A DNA stretch of 64,000 nt. Origin: Pocillopora verrucosa (lineage: Eukaryota > Cnidaria > Anthozoa > Scleractinia > Pocilloporidae). Each line of letters begins with the position of its first letter. The stretch's first letter is position 1. A model generated the notes under the pieces. It worked only from the letters and a program-made list of their open reading frames with translations, was not told the DNA's origin and did no database searches. Where the stretch lies: contig NC_089315.1 in assembly GCF_036669915.1 (NCBI RefSeq), positions 28,235,631 to 28,299,630 of the forward strand, given 5' to 3'. Positions 24,809-40,354 of the stretch are shown here, piece by piece. Both the position numbers and the translations under genes were made by a program.

Positions 24809-25234
24809 TGTGTTAATTAAGAATGGTCGAGCTGGCAAGCATCGGTATTGATTCACATGTCTCTTTTTTTTCACTTTTCTTGGAAAGTGACAAAGTCTAC
24901 TAAGCGGGGGTACGGAGGTGCGTCAGTCTTACGAATGAAAAAAAAAATAGAGAGAAGATTAATAAAACGGAGGAAAAGATCAACACTCCTTACACAGAAG
25001 AAAAATTTACCCTCACTTTTGAAGTTAGACCCTTCTGTTATCTGGTCATTCCTGGTCTAACCAAACGTGCAGTACTGGACAACCAGACTGATCGAGCCCT
25101 CCCTAGTGTGTTTTGATATAGTCTTACGCCCGCAATGCGACCTGCTGGTCATTAACTTGGTAACCACGTCGCGCGGCGGCCATCTTGCGAAGTTGTTTTT
25201 TCGTTGATTTGAGAATTTTAGCCTTACCTGAAAA
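24809..25234. promoter_or_regulatory. Divergent promoter of PARP paralogue and STEEP1
   Basis: The two start codons face away from each other across about 430 bp, so both 5'UTRs and core promoters must fit here. An inverted pair of AAAGTGA half-sites lies at 24871-24890. Near 25180 the sequence GCGGCCATCTTG resembles the reverse complement of a YY1 site (CAAGATGGCNGC), as is common near starts of ubiquitously expressed genes. Transcription starts are not known; both site calls are pattern matches only. Confidence 0.55.
24871..24890. promoter_or_regulatory. Inverted IRF-like half-sites
   Basis: TCACTTT at 24871-24877 and AAAGTGA at 24884-24890 are exact reverse complements six bases apart. 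On the minus strand the first arm reads GAAAAGTGAAA, close to the IRF element consensus GAAANNGAAA. If translation starts at 24808 this lies 63-82 bases upstream, in promoter or 5'UTR. The T-rich context makes chance occurrence possible. Confidence 0.4.
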
Positions 25235-31057
<5,823 letters not shown>

Positions 31058-31927
31058 TCTCGAGTGATGAATGTCATCCACCTCCAATTAAGATGTAACA
31101 AGAAGTGCCTTGCCGTAGTGGGCCTCAAAATCTTGTTGGAGATAAAGAGTAACTGGAAACAGATTATCATGATCCAATGCTTCAATATTTGATGACAACA
31201 GTTGACCAGTGGTCAGCAATTCCTTTTAAGTGTAGAGACTTTAAGAGCTACAGGTAGAGTTCGTTTCAGTCCAATTGTAAACTTTGGTAGCCGGATACAA
31301 TGCACTGAAATTATCTAACAGTTACCTACAGAGTATTGTACAGAGTTTTGAGTTCTTGAGAGAGAATGGTGTATTTGAAGATCGTAAAAATTATTCACGA
31401 AGTCTTGAAAAGGAGGGAAAAATCTGGGGAGTTTCCCAAGCAGTGGCACTAAGTACTTCGTCACTGCACAGTATGTGATAATTTTGAGAAGCTTAAAATG
31501 TTATAAAATACCTCGACACACACGTCGCGCATGCCCGTTGTTTAAGCACTGTGTTATTTATTACATCTCTTGCCTTTCATACGGAAGTACATAAAACGCA
31601 ATTGTCTCCACAGACCCTATAATGGATGAACACCTTGATTGTTTTTGTCTTTAGTTTATTTATAGTCAATGTACAAAGGAGGCAATACTTTTTTAGATTA
31701 ATTTAAAAAAAATCCCTCAATTTTTTAGCCTCTTTTGTTTGAAATTGTCACAGAGGCAGTTCTTAAGCAAAATTATTCTAAGTTTGCTTTATGTACTAAA
31801 TTAATTAACAAGCAAATGGAAAAAAGAAACACATTAAAAACAATTTCATCGCGATGTTTTTTCAATTCTCAAATTTAGTCGCCTTTGTCAATCAATAAAA
31901 GTTCAAAAGTAATACTACATGTGCGTA
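31058..31927. other. Convergent 3' ends of STEEP1 and MPEG1
   Basis: About 870 bp between the STEEP1 stop and the MPEG1 stop on the other strand, so both 3'UTRs lie here. The minus strand has an AATAAA near 31660 that could serve MPEG1, and the plus strand one near 31894. Which are used cannot be told from sequence. No gene seen. Confidence 0.5.
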
Positions 31928-34240
31928 TTAAGATGTATTGTTATTGTTCAGCGGTGTTTTTTCATCAGGCAGGAGCACTTCCTTCAAAGAAACCGCCCTG
32001 TACTCTTTCGTCTTTTCGCGACGCTTGTAACTGACGTACACAGCTACGGCTAAAATTCCCGCTAAAACTGTTGCGCACACGCTAAGTGCAATTGCAGCGC
32101 CTTGCGACATGGGCTTGGTTTGGTCTTCTGATACCATTTCTTCCGAAGAGTCATCGTCGTCTTGAGTGGCAAACGAGGCAAGAGTCCAATCAGCATTCGA
32201 ATTGTTCCTGTACCAAACTTCACCATTTATTCCAACAACCATTAGCGTTTTTGTTGCCTTTGGGCTTACTCCCGGGCGAGCATTGTAGGGAGGTCTTCTC
32301 ACAGCTGTGCGAGAGAGTTTCGCTAAAGAGTTCGCCTTAACGCAATAGTTTATCTCACATTCATTGTCAACTGACAGGAGATGCTGGGTGTACCCGCGTG
32401 GGCAACTTTGTGGGGCATTTACTATACCTGCTAAGTTTCCCTTAGGAGATGTCTTGGGTGTGGTTTTTCCGCTTTTTTGCTGATGGTTCTTGTTGGGAAC
32501 AGCGAGAGGATTTCCAGACGAACAACTGAAAAATCCGCCGAAACGCAGCGAGAACTGGTACCCGAGTTCATAATCATCACTCAAGCAAACGTGAGAATGG
32601 CTTCCAAACGGCAACGCGTAGAACCTATGCGGGCAACTTTGTGCACCAGTCACAGGGTTTGGATCATGTGATGTGTAAACGCCTCCAAATAACATCCCAC
32701 TGTTTTCGCCCACAGTCATCGCAGCAGCACACCAATAGGGTGCAATATATACCATACTGTAATGAAAAATGTTTTGGCATGAAGTATGGCAGCAATCTTG
32801 TAACAAAAAAAATCCGCATGGACGACAAAGTTTGCGGCAGTGTGTCTGGTGATACGATTTTGTTACTACCGGCCTTTCGCCTGACTGTGGTTTTAAAAGT
32901 TCCACGGCTTCGTATCCCTCGGGGCAGGAAAAATCGCCCGTAAGGGGGTTTTTATGCTGTAACTCATCGCATAAGTTTCCCGCTGAGTTGAAGCGACTTG
33001 CGTAACATTTTTGATACACTCCCCCAAATGTAAAATTTGTTTGTGTTGCGTGACAACTGCCGTCATTGACGTTCGCATCGAAGTTGAATCTGGGCGACGT
33101 CTCGTCAGTACATCCTGCAACAGTATTTACTTTGTAATATAGGCGAGCAGCTCGCTGAACAATCTTAGCCAAGCGAAACACTGTTGGTTCTGGTAAGCTA
33201 GGCAGAGTGGCGCTGTTGATAACGTAGTAAAGGGGGTCGCCGCTTCTGTCAATAGCAACTAGCTCGTTCGTTAGACTGTCCTCCCAGTTTTGGACACTAA
33301 ACTTCGATCGGTACGGTGGACCGCCATAGGTTAATACGCGTGAAGCGGTCCGACTCTTCTCAAACTTGTGAACGTTCTCGTTGCTTACATTGTGTCCGAA
33401 ACCAGCGCCAAACTTAAGAGACCGAAAAAAGGTTGCTGTTGCGGCTACTTTTAAATCGTGTGCAGAAAGCGATTTGTCCTTGAGAACATTTTCTTTGATA
33501 TGAGTTTCTTGAACGAGCGCTGCACCAGCATCAACAGAGGTTATGATGTGAGTGCCGTATTCCCTGACCAGTAACTGCGCACTGTACCACGCTTGTTTCG
33601 TGCGATTGTTCTGCAACTCAGCTGCGATTTGCATCAACCTGCTTTTAAAGACAGGATGCAGACTTGATTCGGGATGCGTTTTTACCACGTACATGAAATG
33701 ACGGAGTTGAACTCTCGTTGTGACAGCCTTGTCGCCAACTTGCTTTTCTTTGTTGTATTTAAAGTCCTCAGCAAAGGAACCGCTTACAACTGAGTAAGAT
33801 GCGTGGAGATTGACGGAATGAGCAGTCGTGCTCGTGTAGCTATTCCAGCGGTCAAACACCTCTGAGGACATGTCCACTTTACTGCGTTTGACAGGAATTA
33901 CGAAAGCGTTATCGGGTAAAAGATATTTTCTGTCCGCGGTTGTTTTACACCGGGAATAATTTGTGGCCAGCACTTGCCCCATCTCGATATTTAGCAAGTT
34001 ATCCCAACCGAAGCCAGGAAGAACCTCGAGAGTGTTTACGTCGTGAAAAAAGAAGCAGAATTTTGGATCCCCGACTGGATATTTGTTCCACCAAGGCAAT
34101 GGCGGCCAAATTGACTTGGTTTCCATTGCTGGTTGTGTAGCAATGGCGGGCTTACCTGAGTGAAGATCATTGCAGAAAGACCTCGTCATATATGAAGTCA
34201 ATACAGAAATGGCGCAAAGGTACACCGTTGACATCGCCAT
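31928..34240 (-). CDS. MPEG1: Perforin-2 / macrophage-expressed gene 1 protein
   Basis: Single uninterrupted 770-residue frame that looks whole. Residues about 1-23 are a hydrophobic signal peptide. The MACPF pore-forming domain spans roughly 95-380, with the signature REYGTHIITSVDAG at 226-239. A Cys-rich region follows, including the P2-type domain (about 395-660) with repeated FGGVY...NP.TG...CP segments. Residues 713-738 form one transmembrane helix and a basic cytoplasmic tail of about 32 residues ends the protein (starting YKRREKTKEYRAV). MPEG1 proteins are type I membrane proteins of endolysosomal vesicles whose MACPF ring forms pores in engulfed bacteria. The tail has several lysines, which in mammals are ubiquitination targets for trafficking. 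The intronless layout resembles the essentially single-exon coding region of mammalian MPEG1. Confidence 0.95.
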   Translation of the reverse strand: MAMSTVYLCAISVLTSYMTRSFCNDLHSGKPAIATQPAMETKSIWPPLPWWNKYPVGDPKFCFFFHDVNTLEVLPGFGWDNLLNIEMGQVLATNYSRCKTTADRKYLLPDNAFVIPVKRSKVDMSSEVFDRWNSYTSTTAHSVNLHASYSVVSGSFAEDFKYNKEKQVGDKAVTTRVQLRHFMYVVKTHPESSLHPVFKSRLMQIAAELQNNRTKQAWYSAQLLVREYGTHIITSVDAGAALVQETHIKENVLKDKSLSAHDLKVAATATFFRSLKFGAGFGHNVSNENVHKFEKSRTASRVLTYGGPPYRSKFSVQNWEDSLTNELVAIDRSGDPLYYVINSATLPSLPEPTVFRLAKIVQRAARLYYKVNTVAGCTDETSPRFNFDANVNDGSCHATQTNFTFGGVYQKCYASRFNSAGNLCDELQHKNPLTGDFSCPEGYEAVELLKPQSGERPVVTKSYHQTHCRKLCRPCGFFLLQDCCHTSCQNIFHYSMVYIAPYWCAAAMTVGENSGMLFGGVYTSHDPNPVTGAQSCPHRFYALPFGSHSHVCLSDDYELGYQFSLRFGGFFSCSSGNPLAVPNKNHQQKSGKTTPKTSPKGNLAGIVNAPQSCPRGYTQHLLSVDNECEINYCVKANSLAKLSRTAVRRPPYNARPGVSPKATKTLMVVGINGEVWYRNNSNADWTLASFATQDDDDSSEEMVSEDQTKPMSQGAAIALSVCATVLAGILAVAVYVSYKRREKTKEYRAVSLKEVLLPDEKTPLNNNNTS

Positions 34241-35432
34241 GAAAATCCAGTTTATTGAAAATCAATGCACAGAATGTTATGCGTAGAAACCGGGACATGA
34301 CTTTGTACTTGTCATGTTGAAAAACACTGTGCAGCTTAAGTCCTTGCGGTTCATTGTGTGACTGTAGTAGACAACCCGTGGAGTGAAAAATTAAATTTGT
34401 AAGCAATTGCTATGTATCTTTTTGCGCTAGGGCTTGGAAAAGTCGTAAAACCTTATTAAGATACGCTTAAAAGCCCTAAATTACAGTAATTGAAACAATA
34501 AGATGATAAATTTTAATTTTTTTTTATAATAAACGCCGCTGATCATGAATGAGTTTCTTCTCTTTACCAGCCGTAGACAATTTTGAGAAGGTACCAAAGT
34601 TCGCCCTACACATTATACGCGTACGGAGAATAAGAACCTACTATTTTCCTAAGCTATAAGTTCAGTTGTTCCCACCAGGATTTGTAGAATTCGGTTTTTT
34701 TTTTCTTCTTTTAACAGGAAGAAATTCACTCTTAAAAGTCCTCCCACTCTCGGAGGGGTTCCCGCATGAAGCCGGGGTCTGGGCACGTCGCGCTAAATAC
34801 TGGTCACGCAACGGAGTTTTGCGTGACGAGCACAAACCAAGACCTCGACGTTTAAGCAGCTTTCTTTCTTCACGGTTATACTATGACCCCTGGAATCGAG
34901 ATGGAGGGCGGTTAAAACACAAGTTATATGCGAAGAATAATCTAAAAGCAACTCAGTATTCTCTTATGACACGTTTTAATATCCAATACCTTACTGTCAT
35001 TTTTTGCTACTCAGATACGTTTGTTCAATAAAAGTTTACGTGTTATGAAAGACATGGCGAATAACCTCTTCCTCTTTTTTCATTTGTTTGTTTGGTTGCT
35101 TTATTTTTTCCCCATAAAATTCTGCTCTATTTAACACCTCTTACAAGATAAATTATCGACCAATTCTTGATAAGCGTTACACTCTCATTAAAAACCCATT
35201 GCATTATCAAGTTGACGTTCAGAGAGAAAATGTCACAATTGAATTAACAAATTCCTCTAAAGTTCCTTTAATTTACTTTTTGCTTCCATTCATAGACACA
35301 GAGGTCAGATTCCAGGAGCTAGAAGCCAACCTTGTCTTTGAATTACGTTACCTCACATGTTTCTCCTTCCATATCATGCTTTGAAGATCTCGAAAATACG
35401 CAAACAGCTCTTACAGCTATCTACGAATTTCC
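34241..35432. other. Intergenic region
   Basis: Upstream flank of MPEG1 and downstream flank of the F-box gene, both on the minus strand. The MPEG1 promoter should lie in the first part. No additional gene or repeat recognised. Confidence 0.5.
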
Positions 35433-36239
35433 TCAGATTGACCGAAAAAGGTGCGACAATCCACACGTCGTAGTGAATAAGTTGTTTGGTAGAGAGAAGG
35501 TTATAAGTGCTTGAGCTGCCTGATTTTGACTAGGGCCTTCCGCTGTTGTCAGTTCGGTAAAGCTTCGCTCGAGATGTCTCTTTGCGCGTGAGCATCGTTT
35601 GAGCGAGTGTGCAGTCAATTCAGGAAGCCCACCGTATTTAGCAAAAAAAACTTTATGAACGTCCGACCAACTGTAATAGATTGTACCTCTCTCATTTCGT
35701 ACCTCGCGCACACCAGAGAAATCTCCTGCGGCTAAATTCCAAGCCCTCTGGATTCGCCCAAGAGGTAACTCGCTCACTTTGATCCGTAGAAACTTCTCTC
35801 TGTGGTTCCTGATCCACGATGGAAGCTCCGGCGCACTGGTATTCAAAGTGATCCATGTCCATAGCCACCCGGGTAGATACCCGTATTTTCCCGACGAGTA
35901 AAATCTCTCAGATAGATAAATCTTAGTCAAAGTGCGAGACATTGAAACCAGCCGGTAGATATCGTAGAATGACTTAAAAGGACGTTTTATTCGAAGATTC
36001 AGTTCGAAGTCTCGTCGAAGGCGTTCCTTCCATAAAGGGTCGCTAAATCTGACACCATCACGAAGTCGTCGACAAGTTTTACTGAGTCGTATAACTGATC
36101 TAGCGTCCATGTATGTCGAAACGTATAGAAGGATTTCATTACTCAGACTCGTGATGTAGCAATTGTTTTCTTCAGCTTCCTCACCGAAAGGCAGAACTTC
36201 CTCGCTTGTTGACGCCTTACGTCGGAAAGAAGACGCCAT
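35433..36239 (-). CDS. F-box protein of unknown target
   Basis: Intronless 268-residue protein. A short polar N-terminus is followed by an F-box at about residues 27-75 (SLSNEILLYVSTYMDARSVI, then LSKTCRRLRDGV and the PLWKERLRRDF end), which would bind SKP1 in an SCF ubiquitin ligase. The remainder (about 76-268) is moderately basic, contains several Trp and Tyr residues (YLPGWLWTWITL; GTIYYSWSDVHKVFF) and shows no WD40, LRR or Kelch repeats, so the substrate domain is unrecognised. It is head-to-head with the casein kinase gene, with 413 bp between start codons. Assignment to a named FBXO is not possible from what I can see. Confidence 0.75.
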   Translation of the reverse strand: MASSFRRKASTSEEVLPFGEEAEENNCYITSLSNEILLYVSTYMDARSVIRLSKTCRRLRDGVRFSDPLWKERLRRDFELNLRIKRPFKSFYDIYRLVSMSRTLTKIYLSERFYSSGKYGYLPGWLWTWITLNTSAPELPSWIRNHREKFLRIKVSELPLGRIQRAWNLAAGDFSGVREVRNERGTIYYSWSDVHKVFFAKYGGLPELTAHSLKRCSRAKRHLERSFTELTTAEGPSQNQAAQALITFSLPNNLFTTTCGLSHLFRSI

Positions 36240-36652
36240 AAAATTGGAAGAAAGGCTATTGCCACTGGTGACAAATTTGCTCTTCGCCTGCGCGATTTGC
36301 GATCGTTAGAAACAATTTACTTTGTACATGTCACAAGAACTCGCCTGACGATTTATTCTCATTGGATGGCATTAACTGGAATAATGAACTCAAATTGTTT
36401 TATATTGTTTTTGACTAATAATGAAATAATTTCTGTGACGTCGCAGCTTAATTATAGACGGAGAAAACCCAAAGAACTTAATATGACCTCTTGATGAGTA
36501 CACTCATCCGATAAAAATGCACAACATGTGTAAATTGGCCAGAGTTCTGTTGGAGTATGCTTCCTAATTCACGTGCGCGCGCTGTGCTGGTGATACAATT
36601 ATGACGAAATTATTGAGCAGAGACAAGCCGCCGTCAAACAACTAAGAAAAGA
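36240..36652. promoter_or_regulatory. Divergent promoter region, F-box gene and CK1
   Basis: A 413-bp gap between two opposite start codons, so both promoters should lie here. No strong TATA box or recognised motif stands out. Confidence 0.4.
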
Positions 36653-38953
36653 ATGGCAGGCCCATCCAAACCTTCTATTCAGGGAGGAGCTATCATTGCG
36701 AAGAACTATCGTCTCCTAGGAAAGATTGGCGAGGGATCGTTTGGAGTAATATTTTTAGGAAAGAACGTCGAAAGCAGGGAACAAGTGGCGATAAAAATCG
36801 AGGCAAAGGAATCTAGCCAGCCTCAGACGCTACCAGAAGAAGCGCATTTGCTTAACGCGTTGCATTCTACAAGCGTAGACGGGATTGTGGTAGGCATAAA
36901 CTTAAAAATTCATTACCAAAGGAAATCTTAGAGGATTGCTTGTCATGGTCCAATATGAAAAGTGCCTAGAAAAAAGGGCAAAATTACAGATCATTGTTTG
37001 TGGAGATACTGAGATTTCCCACAGTTCTTTATGCATGTTGACGACTTGAGAAGTAAAATATGTTTCTGGACTTCAATGCCATGAAATTTTAATTATCCCT
37101 TATCCTGGCAGGGTGGGTTCAGAGAACCAACATGTGGTACGTATTTTTGCACTCGGGAAGAGGGGATTACCTGTCAGAATGTCTAGTTTCATGGTTGACC
37201 TACTCTCCCAGTCAGATTTGTGGGACAGTAACTGCCTCCACTGCCCCTCAGTGTCGGCCTTCAAGACGGCAAAGACACTTTGGCAATTAAAACTTCATAG
37301 ATGTTGTGTCCCAACTAATTATTTCTGGGAGTGTAGTAAGCGTTCGAGGACTGATCATACTTCCCTCATGAAACTTTTTGAAAGCAGCATGGATCTTGAT
37401 TGTGGAGAACCAAAGGCTCTTAGCAAAACTCGGCGAAAAAGTAAATTTCAAAGGTCGCTTTGAAATCAAGCGATATAAGGTGCTTATCATATTTTTCTTC
37501 GCCTTCTCTAGGAGGGCTTTCCACAGGTACTATGGTACGGAAGAGAGTCGAATAATAACATTTTAGTCATGGAGCTTCTTGGAGCTAACTTGGATCAGCT
37601 GTTACATAAAGTATCAGGGAAGTTTAGTTTAAAGACCGTGATACAACTAGCTGATCAAATGATTGACAGGATCAAATTTGTTCATGAGAACGACTATGTG
37701 CACCGTGATGTCAAGCCGGAGAATTTTCTTATGGGTCGAAGAGACAAAACGGATAAGGTAAGCAATCATCCAGAGACATGCGTACAATTCGTTCTTTCAG
37801 GAGTGCTTATTGTGTTTACATTGCAAACGGAACACAATGGGCAACGGGATGTGAGGAGGTGGGAAAATCTGAGGAGACGAGTGGGGAGCGTGCCACAGCA
37901 AAGATTACGGCCAGCCGTGAAGCTGAATTCTTGTATACTTGAAAATATAATATAAGATAGTTACAATACAATAGGATGTAAACGAACGTGTTACAAAATG
38001 AATCAAATAGACACATTAAAAACGATATAAAATGAAATATTAAAAAAAATTAACGATAATAAAAAATGAAAGGAAATAATGATTTTAAAAAATAGATTTT
38101 TTCAGATTGCATTAGAATTCTATTTGACTCGCTGTAATAAGAAAGATGAAGTCTTTAGATCTTTGTTGACCACAAACTCCTGCACAGTTGGAGAGACATC
38201 AGCACCATAGCTTGGGCTTTCAGAGCGATATGTTGAAAAGAAAAGGATATGCCTGAAATGGTGCCCTCGTGTGTCAAATAATGACTTGTCGTTAGCACTT
38301 CCTGTCTTGATGGGAATGCTTGAGTAGAAGTCATCTTCTTTATGCGCATGCGATGTACTTGAGTGTCGTATTTGTCGGTAATTCAAACTCTGACTTTACC
38401 ACCAGTTTTTAAATCTCTTTCTTTATTTTAGGTTTATTTGATTGATTTTGGACTTGCCAAAAGGTTCCGAGACAAACGTGGCAAACACTTGCGCTTTCGA
38501 CAAATAGAAAATCGTGAAATCACCGGAACAACCCGATACGCAAGCATCAATTCACATAAAGGCATGGAGCTGAGTCGAAGAGACGATTTAGAATCTCTTG
38601 GTTATGTACTGTTGTACTTCTGTAAAGGTTCCTTACCGTGGCAAGGCCTTCAAGCACGCAATGATCAAGAGAGGTATAAATTAATAAAAGAGGGAAAACT
38701 TTCCATTTCCGTAGAATGTCTTTGTCACGAACTTCCCGACGAATTTAAAGATTACCTAAACTATTGCAGGGGATTAAACTTTGAGGACGAACCAAATTAT
38801 GAATTTATAAAAGGTCTTTTTAAACAGCTGGCCTCGAAAATTGAAATTGAATACAATGGAGTGTTCGATTGGGATCAGAAGGCAGCAATAAGTAATTCTA
38901 AGGACACTGAACAATTAGAAACCCTTAAGAGAGAGAAGTTCATCTTTAAGTAA
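36653..38953 (+). CDS. Casein kinase 1 family Ser/Thr kinase
   Basis: Three exons, 36653-36889, 37512-37757 and 38432-38953, all joined in phase 0, giving 334 aa. Kinase landmarks are complete: glycine loop GKIGEGSFGVI, VAIKIE lysine, HRDVKPENFLMG catalytic loop and IDFGLAKRFRD. CK1-specific features include TGTTRYASINSHKGMELSRRDD, where the usual APE motif is replaced, and LGYVLLYFCKGSLPWQGL plus YLNYCRGLNFEDEPNYEFIK. The protein ends soon after the kinase fold and so lacks the long regulatory tail of CK1 delta/epsilon, resembling CK1 alpha in length. Sequence differs from typical alpha (for example HRDVKPEN in place of HRDIKPDN), so I call the family but not the isoform. Introns are about 622 and 674 bases and hold nothing recognised. 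Confidence 0.9.
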
Positions 38954-39799
38954 TGTAACAATAGGTTTGCATTTTGAAATTCACAACTATAACTACATGT
39001 TAATGTCTCTCTCAGTGGATGCTATGTGTATTTATTTATGTATTTTGCTTTCTTTTCGAGTGATGAGAGAAAATTAATGAAAATTCGCGACTTAAAATTG
39101 GTTTAAGTAACTGGCCGTCTTCCTCGGAGGTGAACCAATTGCAAGTAGTCATTTGCACGACTGAAGTATAAATTACCTCTTATGTTTTCACATTCTGAGC
39201 TGTCAACACTTTATTCTCGACCCAATTTTGTCTTCCATTGACGCTTGATTTTACTTGATACGCGAGTCTACCATAAATAAAATCATGTGTAAAGCTATAG
39301 CACAGCGAATTCTCAAGGATCGAGGTATATCCAACAAGAATTCGATAGGAGCTACAGAGCAACTGTTTTCAAATGAATGTCAAACCTTGGACGTGCAATG
39401 ACTGATCGGTAATGTAATTTGATATCGTGTTAAGTGGTTATAGAAAAGTAAATACTCTTTTCCTGAGTTTTCCGGTGCATCGCAGAGGACTCTATTCCTG
39501 GGGAAATCAGTACGGACAGTGCAATCAAGCTATTTCCAACACGAACCACATCTCGGATACAATGTGTCGGATATATGCTTGAAGTAAAACCGATTTTGGA
39601 TGCGAATCTGCAAGTCCTCTCGATAGAGTTGTCGCCAGATTACCATTTGAAGACAAGAAAAGGTGTTAATGACATGCTATTAAAAAAGTGATTTATGTGT
39701 AATAATTTAATTCTACAAATGCAAACGACTTATTCGAGAGATAATTAATTTTTCGATTTCGCCCGTTAATCACTTGACGGAAACGGATTGAGAAAGCGT
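38954..39799. other. Intergenic region
   Basis: 3' flank of the CK1 gene and spacer. No supported gene or repeat seen. Confidence 0.5.
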
Positions 39800-40340
39800 T
39801 ACTCATTCGTAAGTGAAATCAAAAAAGTATTTCCTTAACTCAAAGTGACGGAGATTACTATGATTAAGTTGCTTTAAAATCCAGACAAAAGACGACAACG
39901 TAATTAAAAACGTCGTAGTATTTGATGTCACTTTCTGTTGCTTAAACGTTTGCCAAGCGTGTGAAAAGTAAACATTTGTTACAGTACAATAACTGTTGCG
40001 GAAAAGTCAATAGCAGGCTACAGTGCTCAGAAATACACAAGAGCAATTCGAAAAGCATCAAAGAAGCGTTGCGCGTGAGTACGTGAAACTAAATGACATA
40101 TTTCCTTCGTCGCAAATGACGTAGATTAGGATAATTAAGTTGCTATAAAATCCAGGCAAAAACCGAAAAACGTTTTTAAAATAATCTCAGGAATTGAGAT
40201 AGAACAAGAAATCGCTCTCACTGACATGTGCGCCAGTTGGGAAAAAGGTAAACGCTAGCTTACCTCACAGTAATTGTCGCGAAGTCAACAACAGACAACT
40301 TTGTGCCGATAAGGCAGTCAGGTTCAAACAGAAACATTGG
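39800..40340 (+). repeat. Imperfect tandem duplication upstream of receptor 1
   Basis: Two diverged copies of a block of about 270 bp, roughly 39800-40070 and 40071-40340. Matching landmarks include TTTCCTT then CAAAGTGACG (39841) against CAAATGACG (40113), ATTAAGTTGCTTTAAAATCC (39863) against ATTAAGTTGCTATAAAATCC (40134), and a later ACAGTA...AAGTCAA...CAG stretch. The copy next to the gene keeps a better TATA-like box. Confidence 0.65.
40144..40150 (+). promoter_or_regulatory. Putative TATA box of receptor 1
   Basis: TATAAAA lies 205 bases before the receptor start codon in the proximal duplicate; the distal duplicate has TTTAAAA at the matching place. Spacing would allow a 5'UTR of about 175 bases. 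This is a motif match only. Confidence 0.4.
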
Positions 40341-40354
40341 ATTAGGCTTTTCAC

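Noticed and set aside
35031-35199. Short open frames between MPEG1 and the F-box gene
   Set aside because: No homology, poor composition and no splice context; most likely chance frames in AT-rich DNA.
37113-37490. Open frames inside CK1 intron 1
   Set aside because: They overlap the intron between two well-supported kinase exons and have no kinase or other domain features.
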